NCBI GenBank assembly: GCA_017165825.1
Contig: CM029372.1
Span: 2,969,718-3,033,717, forward strand
Length of the DNA: 64,000 bases
Reading direction: 5' to 3'
Source: Hepsetus odoe
Lineage: Eukaryota; Chordata; Actinopteri; Characiformes; Hepsetidae
Shown here: positions 10,188 through 23,830 of the stretch, in pieces
Layout of the letters: every line of letters begins with the position of its first letter
Numbering within the stretch: the stretch's first letter is position 1
Made by a program: the position numbers and the translations under genes
The notes under the pieces: generated by a model
Told to the model about the DNA's origin: nothing
The model's database searches: none
Seen by the model: only the letters and a program-made list of their open reading frames with translations

Positions 10188-12701
10188 TAAACAAATTGGC
10201 TTCAGTGGCCTCAGAAAAACTTTATTATCAATTAATTTTTAATTCAGATTTTATGGATGGTATGGACTGTGAGTGCAAAAAGCTAGGAAAAATGGGTTTT
10301 CCATGAAATGGGTAAACAGAAGCCACCAGGCAACAGGGAATGGTTGCCACATGAAAAAAATATTAACATGATCAACATTAGGCCCTGCATTTAAACCATC
10401 TAACCACTTTCTCTCCAGTGACTGAGCCTTTTTTCACTGTGACACTGTAACATAATTACCATTCAATTGCTTGAGGCTATGAACACACCCTCTACAGTGC
10501 TAAGTATCATCTCCTTTTACACCTCATGTTAAAAAGCCTCAAATTGTGAACTGATTATGCTGCTTCCCCTGTCTGAACCCTGGACCATTCAAATGAACAT
10601 GATGTCAGGGCTAAGGACCATCCCCAACCCTGATGCTTCTGGGTGAGTGTCAGAATAATAATGAAGTGTTCTTCATTACAATCATGAGAGAAGACAGTGG
10701 CTCAGATGACGGAATGAGAAATACAAGATTTTATTTGCACGCTAAATCAAATTTATATGAAGAAATAATGGATAAATGGGGAAAGAATCTACATGTATTT
10801 GAATGTAGAACTTCATTGGAGAAGACAGGCCCAGCCTGGTGAAGTCATTAGCAGTTTAGATTACTGTCTAAAGGAAATGAATGTCAATGACTATTTTACG
10901 ACCTTCATTTGCTGGTGCTTTTTTCACTGGGCTCACTTTATGTCCCACTCATCACAAAACCAATATACCTTTTGGAAATGGTGGCTCTCCGATGGAAGAC
11001 CGCAAAACCTTTTCCTCCTTTAGACTTCCTTTCAGTTGTGGGGATGGACTTAAATGGCATGTGTTTTCCCATGTCAGAAAAAAGGCTCTTGTATTTACAT
11101 TAAGTTCACGTCCACACCTCATCAAGTTCTCCCGGCCCCGGAGGTCTTCATGGCCTAGACAGCAGAGCTTAAGGTTGCATGACTTTTTATGTCTGCCTGT
11201 CAGTCCAAGATGTGGGTATGGCGTCAGGAATCTGCCCTTATATCCCCTTGAAGACCTCACTGCCCTCTCTGCTTAGCTTTCTGGACCAACAACTATCTTA
11301 ACCATCAAGAGGCCCATAAAGAAATGCTCCAAAGAACCTGAAAAAAAAACAAAAAAACAACTACTTCAACCTTGAGCAATTTGCCAGAGAGCAGCTCAGT
11401 ACTCAGGAAACAAAGCTCAAAGTAACTTTTCATCCTAGATGTTATCTGCATGCTGTATCCTTGAACAGATGACTCCACTGAGGCAGTCTATCTGGCATTA
11501 GCTGGATGTGCAGTAAAGCTTGTCCAAACGTATTTAGTCATGGTTTAGGATAGAGATCTAAGAGGTGATAAGATGGATAGAGTAAGCTCAAAGTGGATAC
11601 CCCCGACAAAGAGGTATTCTCTGGCCAATATTTGTACAAATATTCTTGAGACATTAAATGGAGGAAATTATTGCACTAATACCCTCTATCAGATTACCTG
11701 GGTCTGCATACACTGTAATCCCCTCAGGCCTCATGCACTCGAGTGAAAAGGGGTTAGATATGTTAGATATTTTGTCTGATTGTTAGTGTAAGTGCCTCCA
11801 TTATAAGCATTATAATTATATACTTTTTAATTATTATTTTCATTTCATACATATCAAGATTTACATACTTCTGGAGTTCTTCATATAAATCAAACACACA
11901 GAGTAAATTGTTCTCAAATTGTTCTCTTTGATTTACATTATTTTATGCTTTGGAATGTCTGACATTCACTCCCACCAACAGGGAGCACAGGTTTATGATT
12001 TTTGTAGCAAAATGAGAGGCTAATTTGAAAAAACTGTTGCAGGGCAAAACTTCAGTTTTGAGATTTTGTTCTACCTGACAACTCTGGCCATCATAGGTGA
12101 TAATGTATGATAACCAGCATGAGCTAACATGAAATGTTCAAAGTTAATTAAACAGAAAAATATGGTTACCCATCATCTTGCCGACAATACGTTTCGTTAA
12201 CATTAAAGCTAACATTCTATGTAATGTTGCTTTTTTATAGGACAGAATAAAATGCTAACTTAAGAAAAAACTGTTTGGTAGTATATCTAGTATTTAATGT
12301 GGTGAGCAGCAGTGAACTCAAGGCTCATGTCTCAGAAGACGTTTCCCACCCAAACCACACCTTCTGATTGTCATTTGAATCCACCTTCCCTCTTGAGATG
12401 TTTTTTAAGGCTGATCTGTGGTTCAAATTGTTCAAAAAAATCATTAAACAAGGGACAGCCAAAAGCTTGCAGTCTTTTGGCCTGCTGAGAGTCTGTTGAT
12501 GGGTTGTAAATCATGTTGCCAGATTGCACAATGGTGTGTACACTTTTTACATTCCTGCCATTCCAGACTGAGCCCAATATTTATGAAGCACTGAAAAGCA
12601 TTGGATTCTAAGATTAGTTTCTCCTTATTCATTCTAGTACATGTCCCAGTACAAATGAAGATAAACATGATTCAGAAACATTAAAGTGTGTTGTTCTTTA
12701 C
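10188..12701. other. Unique AT-rich DNA, no gene seen
   Basis: About 2.5 kb without recognised repeats. Overlapping frames on both strands at 10793-11276 are open for up to 131 codons but show no domain, compositional bias or splice structure that would support a gene. Confidence 0.45.
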
Positions 12702-14579
<1,878 letters not shown>

Positions 14580-15350
14580 AACAACCACATGTGACTCCAG
14601 CAGAGAAACCAGAAAAATGCTGCACAGGGGAAAGAAGATAAATGCTTTCCCCTGGCCCCTTACAAAGTCATACCCAGCTGCCCTCTCCCCATCAGCCCAA
14701 AGTGCTGAGTTACTGCACTGCCCAACAGCTCTCTTAGACCTTTTCACTACTTCTCACAACAGTGCAGATCTGTCCGCAGCAGTCCTTCCTGACATTGGTT
14801 TCATTGGAACCATCTGGAAGCACCACTTCCAGAAAGGGGTGAGAGGGAGGAAGGAGAAGGGTGGAGGGCGGTGGACTTTACATTTGACCTCCATGACAGT
14901 GCAGATGATGTAGGTGTCTGTTGAGGGAAAAATGAGTGCTGCTTTGATAAAATCAGTCCCATTCCCACAGCTGATAAGAGCCCTATTAGGGCTGAAACTC
15001 TTAAACATTGGTCCCAGGTCTGCAGAGAGGAAGACTGAATTCCTCAGACTGCTCATCACATATTTGCATGCTTTAGACAGCGACAGGTATCAAGGCTCCA
15101 GGACACTTTCTCTTATCAGTGGAACCCTCAGCAATGAGCAGGGATCATTCAGCACTCTAATGACAAGTGGGCAAGAAGAACTGCATGAGAGCTTGGCTGA
15201 GAGAGCTATGAAGCTGTGCAATCACCTTTGTCCCCCTTTGAGAAATTTTTTTAGCTGCCATAGCAACTTGAAACTTTTGAACAGCTATAAAAAACAGAGA
15301 TCATTCGTAGGTCTTTTCATTATTTCTCAGATGCCCTCGCAATTAAGAAT
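14580..15350. other. Unique GC-richer segment, candidate conserved non-coding DNA
   Basis: The stretch has no repeat match and more balanced base composition than its neighbours. Open frames of 146 codons (14914-15354, plus) and 101 codons (14754-15059, minus) overlap on opposite strands and have no family features, so I do not call either. An octamer-like atttgcat lies at 15061-15068. Confidence 0.3.
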
Positions 15351-15591
15351 CTGAAGTAAAGAAAGTGATAAAGTACACCAGACAAACAGCAATAAAAAAA
15401 TAACTTGCCTTCATTTTCATACTGGTGACAGGATCTAACGATGAATCTGTTGCAAGTCAGTTCATCTATACAACCATAGGAGGAGAGAAAATTCTTATAA
15501 CTTGAGAACTCCGCTTGAGGTAGACGGCTGAACCCCTATTTCTGATTAACAAATGCAAGGCAGAGGACTGTGGGACAGGGGTTGAAGGAGT

Positions 15592-15828
15592 TGTAGTGGG
15601 TGGCGGTGGTCTAGTGGTAGGGTACTTGGCTATGGACCTCTGGATCAAGAGGTCCCGGTTCGAATCCCACCTCTAGCACTACCACCACTGGGTCCCTGAG
15701 CAAGACCCTTAACCCTGAGTTGCTCCAGGGGGACTGTCCCTGTAATTAGGACATGTAAGTCGCTCTGGATAAGAGCGTCTGCCAAATGCCATAAATGTAA
15801 ATGTAAATGTAAATGTAAATGTAGTGGG
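15592..15828 (+). mobile_element. SINE-A, best-preserved copy, with 9-bp target-site duplication
   Basis: The body at 15601-15819 is flanked by tgtagtggg (15592-15600 and 15820-15828). The A box tggtctagtgg is at 15607-15617 and the B box ggttcgaatcc at 15657-15667, both close to the tRNA consensus. The tail ends in four to five aaatgt units. The head resembles tRNAs of the Glu/Gly/Asp type, judged by eye. Confidence 0.92.
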
Positions 15829-17132
15829 GTGTGAAAACAGAATCATGGGAAATACTTGGTAAAGGTGAAAACTTGCGCGATGTTGAAATTTAATTGGGGG
15901 GGCTTCCCTCCAGATCCATCTCCCAAACTTAGTTCAGTACATAACTCACAACATTTAGCACATTTTTAATTTGCATCAATTAAAAGACTTTAAAGTTTAC
16001 TGGTTTAAAAATGAGCGGGATACGTTGTAACATTTTGAACAGAGTCCATTGAAGAAAAGGGTCCATCCTTTAAAATGAAAAGTCACCGCAAAATGGTCAC
16101 AAGTGGGTCAAAAGTCACAAGATGGTCAAAAGTCAAAAGTCACAAGATGGTGATGCTGTTGTGATCTTTCTTGTGAAGAACTGCACATGCATAGTAGCCA
16201 GAACATCCTAAAAAGAAAATTATTTGAGTTATTTGAGCCAAATGTAACAAACAATTGAAGATTTTTGTCAATTCCTCCAGCCATGCCAATCATGTCTGGA
16301 ACACTAATAAGGCTTTGAATTTCTTACAAATGAAAGATATAGTAGACTGGTCTTATATTATACTTGCAGTAACTGCTGTTTGCATGACTAAATTGGGCTT
16401 TTTTTTTCATTTGACTAAAATTAAACTTCGCTGTTGATCATCTCAGGCTATTTTTGTTTAAAAGCTTGATATTAATTGATTGTTTTAACTTAAAAAAAAA
16501 ACAAAAAAAAACAGCACTAGCCTGATGGCACCCATGTCATCATTTTTCTAGCAAAAAGCAAAGAAAAAAAATCAGCCTCTGCTTTTCATCTATAAACAAG
16601 CTGAAATCACTGTTAATTATTTTACAATCAATTATGCTCTAACAACCAAAAGAGAAAGAGAATTAGTCCAGTGAGAGAGTAACAGTTGAGATACATGCAG
16701 TCAGAAACTGGCTCAGTGATACCAACAATATGCTGTAGACTTTTGGTTACTATTACTTTTCATGCTTCTATATGTAAATGTCAGATTATTATTAAAGGGG
16801 CAAAACGATGTTGTTTGAAGGATGAAATGCAAAAAGGATTGTGCTTAATATGACCATATACATGAGTGTCCATGATTTTTGAGTCTTAGACATGCATAGA
16901 GGGTTATATATCTAAAGCCTTTACTAAATAGCACCCTTTTTAAGGGGTCTGGGGCTTATTTCTCCCCTGCTCAAGGATGTCTTACCAGTTATCCATCAAG
17001 GGTTCTCTGAAAGATCAATAAAAGCATGGTTGTTCTCTAAAGAAGCATTTTTAATGTGATATGTGAGTGGGAAAAGCCTTTTAAGGATAAAGGATAGAAC
17101 CTTTATATACACAAAGGAAAACTTATTTACCA
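15829..17132. other. Unique AT-rich DNA with a small tandem motif
   Basis: gtcaaaagtcacaagatg repeats imperfectly at about 16108-16150. No gene is recognised. From about 17000 on, several 'aaaggttcttt'-type motifs suggest a degenerate short fish repeat. Confidence 0.4.
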
Positions 17133-17204
17133 ATGTAAAGGTTCTTTATGGGACTTTTTACTTAACTTATGTAAAGGTTCTTTATGGGACTTTTTACTTA
17201 ACTT
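17133..17204. repeat. Perfect 36-bp tandem duplication
   Basis: Two identical 36-bp units (17133-17168 and 17169-17204), each starting atgtaaaggttctttatggg, lie head to tail with no spacer. Confidence 0.95.
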
Positions 17205-19961
17205 GGTATTTCTTTTTATACTTTCAAAAGTTATAAGTGAACGCGATTTACAACATATTTAACTAGAAAGGTTCTTCAGAAAACGCAAATAAATCCTGAT
17301 ATACCATCATGTGAGAAAACCTTTCTGGGACCCTTATTATTGGGTCTATATTAGTGAAAGAGTTTATAAGCAAAAAGATGATGTACTTGAACAAACAAAG
17401 CTCATCTTATTCTTTTTCCTTCTCGTTGCCAAAAACAACTCAATGGAGAAGGAAAGCGCAGAAATTTACGTTAACAGTTAAACTCTTGTTCTCACCAGCC
17501 ATTCATGCGGGTATGTGAGTTATGAGGCTTGCTTCAGGGGACTCCTACTGTTCCCTCCCACACATGGGCAACCTTGACATTGTTCATTGCAGTGGATGAC
17601 GTGCATGAAGCAGTTTCTTCAACTAGGAACTTGCTGAAGGGCCCTGAGCTTCGATCTGTGGGAGACTTTTTAACAGTATTGTCATTACTGACTGCTGTGG
17701 GATTTGAATGGAGGACTACACTGAGTACATTGTTTATAGCTATGAAAAAGAGACCAACAGTAAGACTTTGAGGGATATATTACTGAAAGCCTCAGTGGGT
17801 TATTGCCATAGTAAACACAGGGATGTTTATAGTGGGGAAGATTTTTCTTTGTTGGCTGTTGAAGTGTGAATGGTTTAACTTCTCTATATGGCTACGCAGA
17901 CACATGTGGACATTGTGGATGCACAAACAGCATGTGTCCTAGTTCTTACAATGCTAATGCAGTCTGACAATAATCATTGCAGACAGACCTCCCACAGGCT
18001 GCTAAATGTAGCACTGCATTTAGGAAAGAGCATGAAACTGCAGTGTCTGTGTGGACTGTAGTAAATGCATTTAGGTCAAAGATATACAGATAGGTGCCAC
18101 ATGTTTATCTCCTGTGGCAGCACATGTAACACAGGGGATACAGATTCTCCCCCGTCTGTGTTTGTGTGTTTGTAAGACCTTTATGTTTGGGCAGAACATC
18201 AGTAATGTTTTGGCTAAGGTCACTACATGCCCAAAAGCTAATGAGACCTGCTCTGAAAATTGCAGATTTACCCGTGTAACTCGCTACTCTTTGAAATATG
18301 ACTGTTCTCCTGCTCAGCCCTACTGGAGTTTCCTGTATATCCCTTTGATGTCCAGAAAAAGTACAATTGGTTTATTTTTCCCTTTTGTGGATTTTTACCT
18401 AATTTCCCCCAATTCAGCCAATACCCATTCCATTAGGTGGCTGAGAAGCTGAAAGGTTGCATGTGGTTCACCTGAGACACTCACCCACTACTTTTCAAAC
18501 ACACTTGGAAGAAAATACAAACTGTCAACTCTGTTGCCAGTGCTGGCCAGCATTGTGCTGAGGGATTGTGGGAATGGAAGGGCCTGGCTATATGGCCTGG
18601 CTATGCAATGCTAGTGATTAAAGTCCCCTGAAAACAAGCCGAGTGCTTATGTGATTAATCATTTTAACATATGAGTCCATTTTTTTGCTCTTAATTACCA
18701 AAATGTATGACATTTAAAATGTGCATGTCTATGAATTGCATTCATAACACTTTTTTTTTACTTTATTTATTTAATTCAAATAAAGTGTTCTTTTTTTAAA
18801 GCTTGTTACATATTATACAGTGTGTAGCTCTGGTCCTAAAATCTAACTGGATAAAACGGATTTGAAGCAACTGTTAAACACCTAATGTATGCAAAACTGA
18901 AAACAATCAAATTCCTTGTTAATGGCTCAAGCTGCTAAAACCCTTGTGCTATTTTATTAATATTATAATAATATAAATGATTGTCATCCCTAGCATGTCC
19001 ACCATGGTCCTGAGTACACATATGCAATAATAAATTTAACCACCAATAAATGAGATTCAAAATGAATAAAAATAAATCTAATTAGTCTTCTGAAATTACT
19101 ATACAGTACATGCTTGAAGGAACAGGGATGGACAGTTGCTTATTTCTGATGTCACAGTTTATATCCCTTTGAGGACATCAGGACAGTTAAAGTGGATTAC
19201 AATGGAAATGAGTAATGCAAAGAAGTGCCTTCTGTTTAAATAATGAATGAATGAAAAAATAAATGAATCTTTCTATGCAAGACAGTGGTGAAGCTGTTTT
19301 CTGTTTCTGGTACTTTGGAATGTACTCAATATTCCCTATGTTGAAAATCCTGTCAGCATTTGTCAGTGACAGGTCCCTTAATTTACTAACACCCCCTTCA
19401 GCATGTGTCAAACTGAATGCCACGAAAGTGTGACATCAATGGGCCAGAATAACCTTCTTATGCTATTGGACTTATTCTGCAGCTCATGAGGCAATAATGA
19501 GAAACAAATATTGTCCATTTCAACAACATAAGATCTGATTTCCTGTCTGCAATCACTTGTTAAAATGGAGACATAGCATGGACCTCAGAAAGTTTGCTCA
19601 GGTGAAATGGAAACCAGATTTTCTGAAATGTGTAAGGAGCCATAAAGCCACTTATCAGTGTCATGAAAGAATAACCTGGGCTGGGTCTTTGCAGACTAAC
19701 ACATATCTGTGTTAGCCATAATGCAACCACTTACTAGGAGGTTTTGTTTTTACATCTTGGATGACTGTTCTTGAGAATGGAGTGCAAATAACAGCCCAAC
19801 ACTTACTCATTTCTTTAATGGATTCGTAAAAGTCTGTTCAGACTACCAAGCAGCTTATTGACATTTTTTCAACTGTGTTGCAAAAGAGATCATTCAATAA
19901 ATTAAATGATTCCTGTTAATTCATACAAATATGTAAAGGCCCCAAATCAACTCTTGTCTGA
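17205..19961. other. Unique AT-rich DNA, no gene seen
   Basis: About 2.7 kb without recognised mobile elements. Open frames (for example 18114-18452, plus, 112 codons) have no recognisable features. Confidence 0.45.
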
Positions 19962-20124
19962 TACAGTCAGGAAAAAGTTAGGAAATGTTTTTGTAACATT
20001 CTTGGACATATGGATATTTAATCTCAATTTTAACAATACTGGGAGATTCAAGTAATATAACTAAACAATTAAAACTGATGAAACAACTTTTTTTTTAAAT
20101 CTTCTGTAAAAATGTATTCCCAAT

Positions 20125-20334
20125 TAAAGTGAAAAGTGAAGTGAAAGTGACTTATTCTTGTCATTGTGAGTAAACAGCACAGCACACAGTGAACCACAAC
20201 AAAATTACACCTCTGCATATTACCCATACATACAAACATGTGCAGCAGGGGGCAGCTATTGAAAACACCCAGGGAGCAGTGACAGGGTCAGTACCCTGCT
20301 CAAAGGTACCTCAGGGCAACCTTACTGGTCTGGG
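20125..20334 (-). mobile_element. SINE-B inserted in Tc1-b
   Basis: Minus-strand copy. The tail end (aagtgaaagtgac) is on the left, then cattgtgagtaaacagcaca, the body (complement of the tacccttgagca block) and a shortened head. It is flanked by attcccaat (20116-20124) and attccccaat (20335-20344), a near-perfect target duplication inside Tc1-b sequence, which shows that SINE-B moved after Tc1-b had inserted. Confidence 0.85.
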
Positions 20335-20507
20335 ATTCCCCAATGGGTCAAATCACACACAGGTGTAGCACATCAGGTGCACATGATTAGAACATCATTA
20401 CTCAGCATGTTGAAGGAGGTTTGCCCGATTTAAACTTCAGACGTTTACTTTGGTGTGCTCTTATCTGTTGAGGTGAGAGTGAACACCATGGTAAGCTCAA
20501 ACAAGCA

Positions 20508-20613
20508 AGTTGACCACAGGATCGGAAGATTGTGGGTTCAAACCCCTTATCGGTAGGTTGCCATGAGGTACCCTTGAGCAAAGAACCGTCCCTGTCACTG
20601 CTCCCCGGGCGCT
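20508..20613 (+). mobile_element. Truncated SINE-B piece inside Tc1-b transposase region
   Basis: It runs from a B-box-like gtgggttcaaacccc through ggttgccatgaggtaccctt to ctgctccccgggcgct, then stops abruptly at Tc1 sequence (ctggtaagggatttaaaaag). Both the A-box half of the head and the whole tail are missing, and the Tc1 codons expected at this point are absent. The piece therefore replaces transposon sequence instead of being simply added to it. Confidence 0.75.
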
Positions 20614-21226
20614 ATAGTCTGGTAAGGGATTTAAAAAGATCTCAAAAGAATCTGCACTCAGCCATTCCACTGTTTGGAAAATAGTCTGCAAGTGGAGGAC
20701 TTCTAAAACAACTGCCAACATGCCCAGGTCTGGCCATCCAAGCAAGTTCACCCCAAGAGCAAATCACAAGATGCTAAAAGAGATCTCCAAAAACCCTAAA
20801 ATGGGATCACGGGACCTACAGCAGGATCTTGCTACTGTTGATGTGAAAGGGCCGAGGTATGGGAGGTGTGCAAGGAGGAAACCTTTGCTCTCTAAAAGAA
20901 ACATCAAGGCCAGACTGAAACTTGCCAAAGAGAATGCAGACAAAGACCAGGACTTATGGAGTAATGTTATTTGGACAAATAAGTCTAAAATTGAATTATC
21001 TGGACACCAGAACAGAGGACATGACAAACCAAATATTGCGTTCCAGATAAAAGAACCTCATACCAACTGTGAAACATGCAGGTGGAAGTGTCATGGTTTG
21101 GAGATGCTTTGCTGCAGCAGGACCTGGCCAGCTCACCTCCATAGAATCCACATGAATTCTATGTATCAGATGGTGTTTGAGGAACATGTGAGATCTGTAA
21201 GAACATTAAGGCTGAAGCGGAACTGA
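20614..21226 (+). pseudogene. Tc1-b transposase pseudogene
   Basis: Plus-strand sequence encodes Tc1 transposase. About 20620-20719 corresponds to the DNA-binding domain (ggatttaaaaagatctcaaa), and an open frame at 20720-21226 (168 codons) carries the rest of the N-terminal half and the first catalytic block. In the WTDESKIELFGH block of the family the copy reads WTNKSKIELSGH, so the acidic catalytic residue is replaced by Asn and the neighbouring Glu by Lys. A block between 'ATVDVKGPRYGR' and its family neighbours is shortened, and the frame ends early after LRLKRN. Out-of-frame homology continues to about 21405. It is inactive. Confidence 0.85.
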
Positions 21227-21761
21227 ACCCTGTAACACGACAATAACCCAATACATACGAGTAAATCCACCAAGAACTGGCTAAAAACTAAGAAATGGAG
21301 AGTCCTGGAGTGGCTCGAGTCAAAGCCCAGATCTTAATCCCATTGAGATGCTGTGGGGTGATTTGAAATGGGCTGTACATGCAAGAAACCCTGAAAACAT
21401 TAAGGGGTAGGGTGTCATAACTTTTTCTTCAGTTAGATATCTTTTTTGATATCTTTTGTTTAATAAATAAATCAAGGTTAATTTTTGTTGTCACATTAAA
21501 TCACTTTTTTTTTTACAGCGATAAATAAAAACAAGATTAGACAATGATATGTGAACATTTCTTAATAAAGTACTGAATATTTAATGGCGTGTCCCAATTT
21601 TTTCAAATGACTATATGTAATAATTTAAGACTTTAATATAGAACCAAGGCCCATGTGTCTCGGGTCACCCATTTTTTTTTCAGATCACTCTCTTCAGTCT
21701 TCTCTTCAGGAGAGGAAGTGCATGTGTAATTGGATTAAGAAAGAGGGACTTGGCTTGTCTT

Positions 21762-21951
21762 GTGGAGGTGGTCTAGTGGTTACTTGCCTACAGACCAGGT
21801 TCACAGGTTTGAATCCCACCTCCAGCACCACCACCATTGTGCTCCTGAGCAAAAACCCTTAACAACAAACTGCTACAGGGAGAGTGTCTCTGTTGTTAGG
21901 AAATGGAAGTCGCTTTGGATAAGAGCATGAGCTAAATTATGTAAATGTAAT
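21762..21951 (+). mobile_element. SINE-A, diverged
   Basis: A box tggtctagtgg, B box ggtttgaatcc, middle ctcctgagcaaaaaccctta, tail cgctttggataagagcatga, then gtaaatgt. It is more diverged than the copies at 9.96 and 15.6 kb. Confidence 0.85.
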
Positions 21952-22385
21952 AAAATGCATACAATCATCTAGGAAAACTGCTTTTTGATTAAACAGGTTT
22001 TTATATTTAGATTTAGATTTTAGATGCATGCAGGGTGGGAAGCTGGGTTTTAGTGAGATATTATACACATAAGATATCATAAGACATGTTATATGGTTTG
22101 TTGGAGTGTCAATTTAGAAAGAATGTGAATTGCTGCATGTCCTGATTGACTTTCCTGATAACACTGGCAGAGTGACCAGACATAGAGGTTAAAGGTCCTT
22201 CACATGCAGCCTGACCTAGCCAGGAGAAGAGGTTGCTGTAGGCTGTGGTGGCAGAGGTCATGATCTCCTATGACACATACTATTTAGGATCGTCACATTG
22301 ATAGACCATTGATAGCCTAAAATGATATGTGGGGAAGCATGTTGGTCACTTTAAATCAATATTCTTTAAACTTTAGGCTGAGGGA

Positions 22386-22386
<1 letters not shown>
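21952..22386. other. Unique AT-rich DNA
   Basis: No recognised element. Confidence 0.5.

Positions 22387-22428
<42 letters not shown>
22387..22428. repeat. (CA)n microsatellite
   Basis: A nearly pure CA run of about 20 units. Confidence 0.98.
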
Positions 22429-22432
<4 letters not shown>

Positions 22433-23529
22433 AGTCTGAATCCATGTGGATTTTTAAACATTTAAAAGGCACTGCTGTGCATCACATTTCCAAAAATAAT
22501 TCTCAAAAGAACCAAAAGGTGCATTAGGGAATGGTTCTTCCAAGGCAATTACTCTAAAGAACCCAGTCCTTATTTTGAATGAGTGTAGGCCAAGCCACAT
22601 GTGGATTGGATGTCGACTCCTTAGAAAAACTCTCCTTGATCGGACCTCTAAGATCACCTCCATAATCCCTCTTTAAAGGCATGTGGGCTATGTCACGAAT
22701 GGGATGGGGGTGGGGGGGAGGGTTGGGGGAGGGTGAATCACTGCCGTCTCCTCTCCATCTGAGGGCCACCTCTGCTCCCATTGGGATACTGTTTCCTCTC
22801 CCAGCGCCCAGCCTTGGAATTTACAGTCTGGAGCGCAGAGCTAATAAAACACATGTGCGGAGGGAGAGAAATGAGGGAGGGACTGTCTCTGGGCTAAAAT
22901 CTCATACATCAAACATTTTCTGTTCAGCTAAGGAGATTCTGTGCTGAGGAGTCCAGATTAAATGAATTGTAAGTTGATCTTGTTTTTGTGCAAATCAACA
23001 AAGATGTAACCTCTTTGAAAGCCTGGTCTAGGAACTTTTCATCTCATTTAAACCTGGCACAACATGTAGTTAGTGTTTGACTTTCAAAGCACAGTGACTC
23101 CACTCAGTCAGATACAAAACATAATGGAGGCAAAATGTCAAGCTGGCATGGCAATATCCTGAAGGATTATTATTCAGGTTTTAAAGCTTATTAGTAATCA
23201 ATGAGTCATTGTTTCTGTATTTTATTATTTCATTTTTAACCTGATTTATTCATCTAAAACCCCAAATACATTTCAGCTGTGATTATAGCTAAGAACTCAC
23301 AACAAATACAATGGCATTGAAAAAAGAAAGTGAAAGGAAAATCCTTTGACACCTTTTTCTTTTAAGCACTTCTAGTAAAACACTAAACATGTCCCATATT
23401 AAATGCCCAGGCACAAACCGATGATGATATACCAATAGAAAAAATTATAAACAAGTACTGTGTTACATTGTCATTTCCCAGCCTTTCAGGGAAGTTCCAA
23501 TAAATTTTCTTTAACTCCTGCATGGTTAT
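22429..23529. other. Unique DNA with a G-rich tract
   Basis: The GC-richer part at 22600-22950 holds the G tract described separately. The rest is AT-rich and unrecognised. Motifs of the 'aaagaacc' and 'ggttctt' type near 22500-22560 suggest another degenerate short repeat. Confidence 0.4.
22701..22733 (+). other. Possible G-quadruplex tract
   Basis: It reads gggatgggggtggggggg, then agggttgggggaggg. Six runs of three or more G are separated by loops of one or two bases, well within the usual pattern for a stable G-quadruplex. It lies in unique sequence with no gene identified nearby. Confidence 0.7.
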
Positions 23530-23830
23530 ATGATGCGTGATGTTGTAATGGTTGATGTCCTTTGTTGCTGAAAATGCTATAAGGGTATAGCAATGATAAT
23601 GCTTTAAAACCTAATGCTGACATCATCTGTTGCACTCAGATGAGTGTTACATACAATTGAGCTGCACAGTGACCAATCAGATCAATATAATCCTTAGTAA
23701 CCATCAGTGTCAGACCTTACTTTGATTCAAGGCTCAAGTGGGTGATCCAGGCTGAATTTCAAAATTTATTTCATAATTTATAAAATATCTCCTGTTGCAA
23801 ACATTTACTATGGATGACTTCTCTTCATTG
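23530..23830 (+). repeat. Duplicated 0.3-kb block, copy 1
   Basis: 301 bp matches 26736-27027 in the same orientation, with five substitutions and one 9-bp length difference (present here at about 23629, absent in copy 2). It ends exactly where the Tc1-d sequence at 23831 begins. There are no terminal inverted repeats, poly-A tail or coding frame, so it is either a small segmental duplication or an uncharacterised repeat. Confidence 0.95.

Larger units (their letters stand above)
19964..21613 (+). mobile_element. Tc1-like transposon Tc1-b, interrupted by two SINE-B pieces
   Basis: The left end begins cagtcaggaaaaagttagga after TA (19962-19963). The right end reads ...caatttttt, then gacta, before TA (21614-21615). 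Both match a Tc1-like family widespread in fish. The interior keeps typical 5' sequence (ccatggtaagctcaaa near 20487) and a transposase remnant. A full SINE-B copy (20125-20334, minus) and a truncated SINE-B piece (20508-20613, plus) account for about 315 bp of the 1650 bp, so the original copy was about 1.3 kb. Confidence 0.85.

Noticed and set aside
10881..11276. 131-codon open frame on the plus strand
   Set aside because: Overlaps several other frames on both strands. No domain or codon pattern supports it.
14914..15354. 146-codon open frame on the plus strand
   Set aside because: No recognisable motif, and a 101-codon frame overlaps it on the other strand. Kept only as a candidate non-coding island.
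15601..15680. Possible tRNA gene
   Set aside because: A and B boxes are tRNA-like, but there is no complete cloverleaf, and the sequence continues into a SINE body with a target-site duplication.
23453..23464. aagtactgtgtt as a lost outer terminus of the Tc1-d copy at 23831
   Set aside because: Only about 10 bases match and the following sequence does not continue into the Tc1-d inverted repeat.
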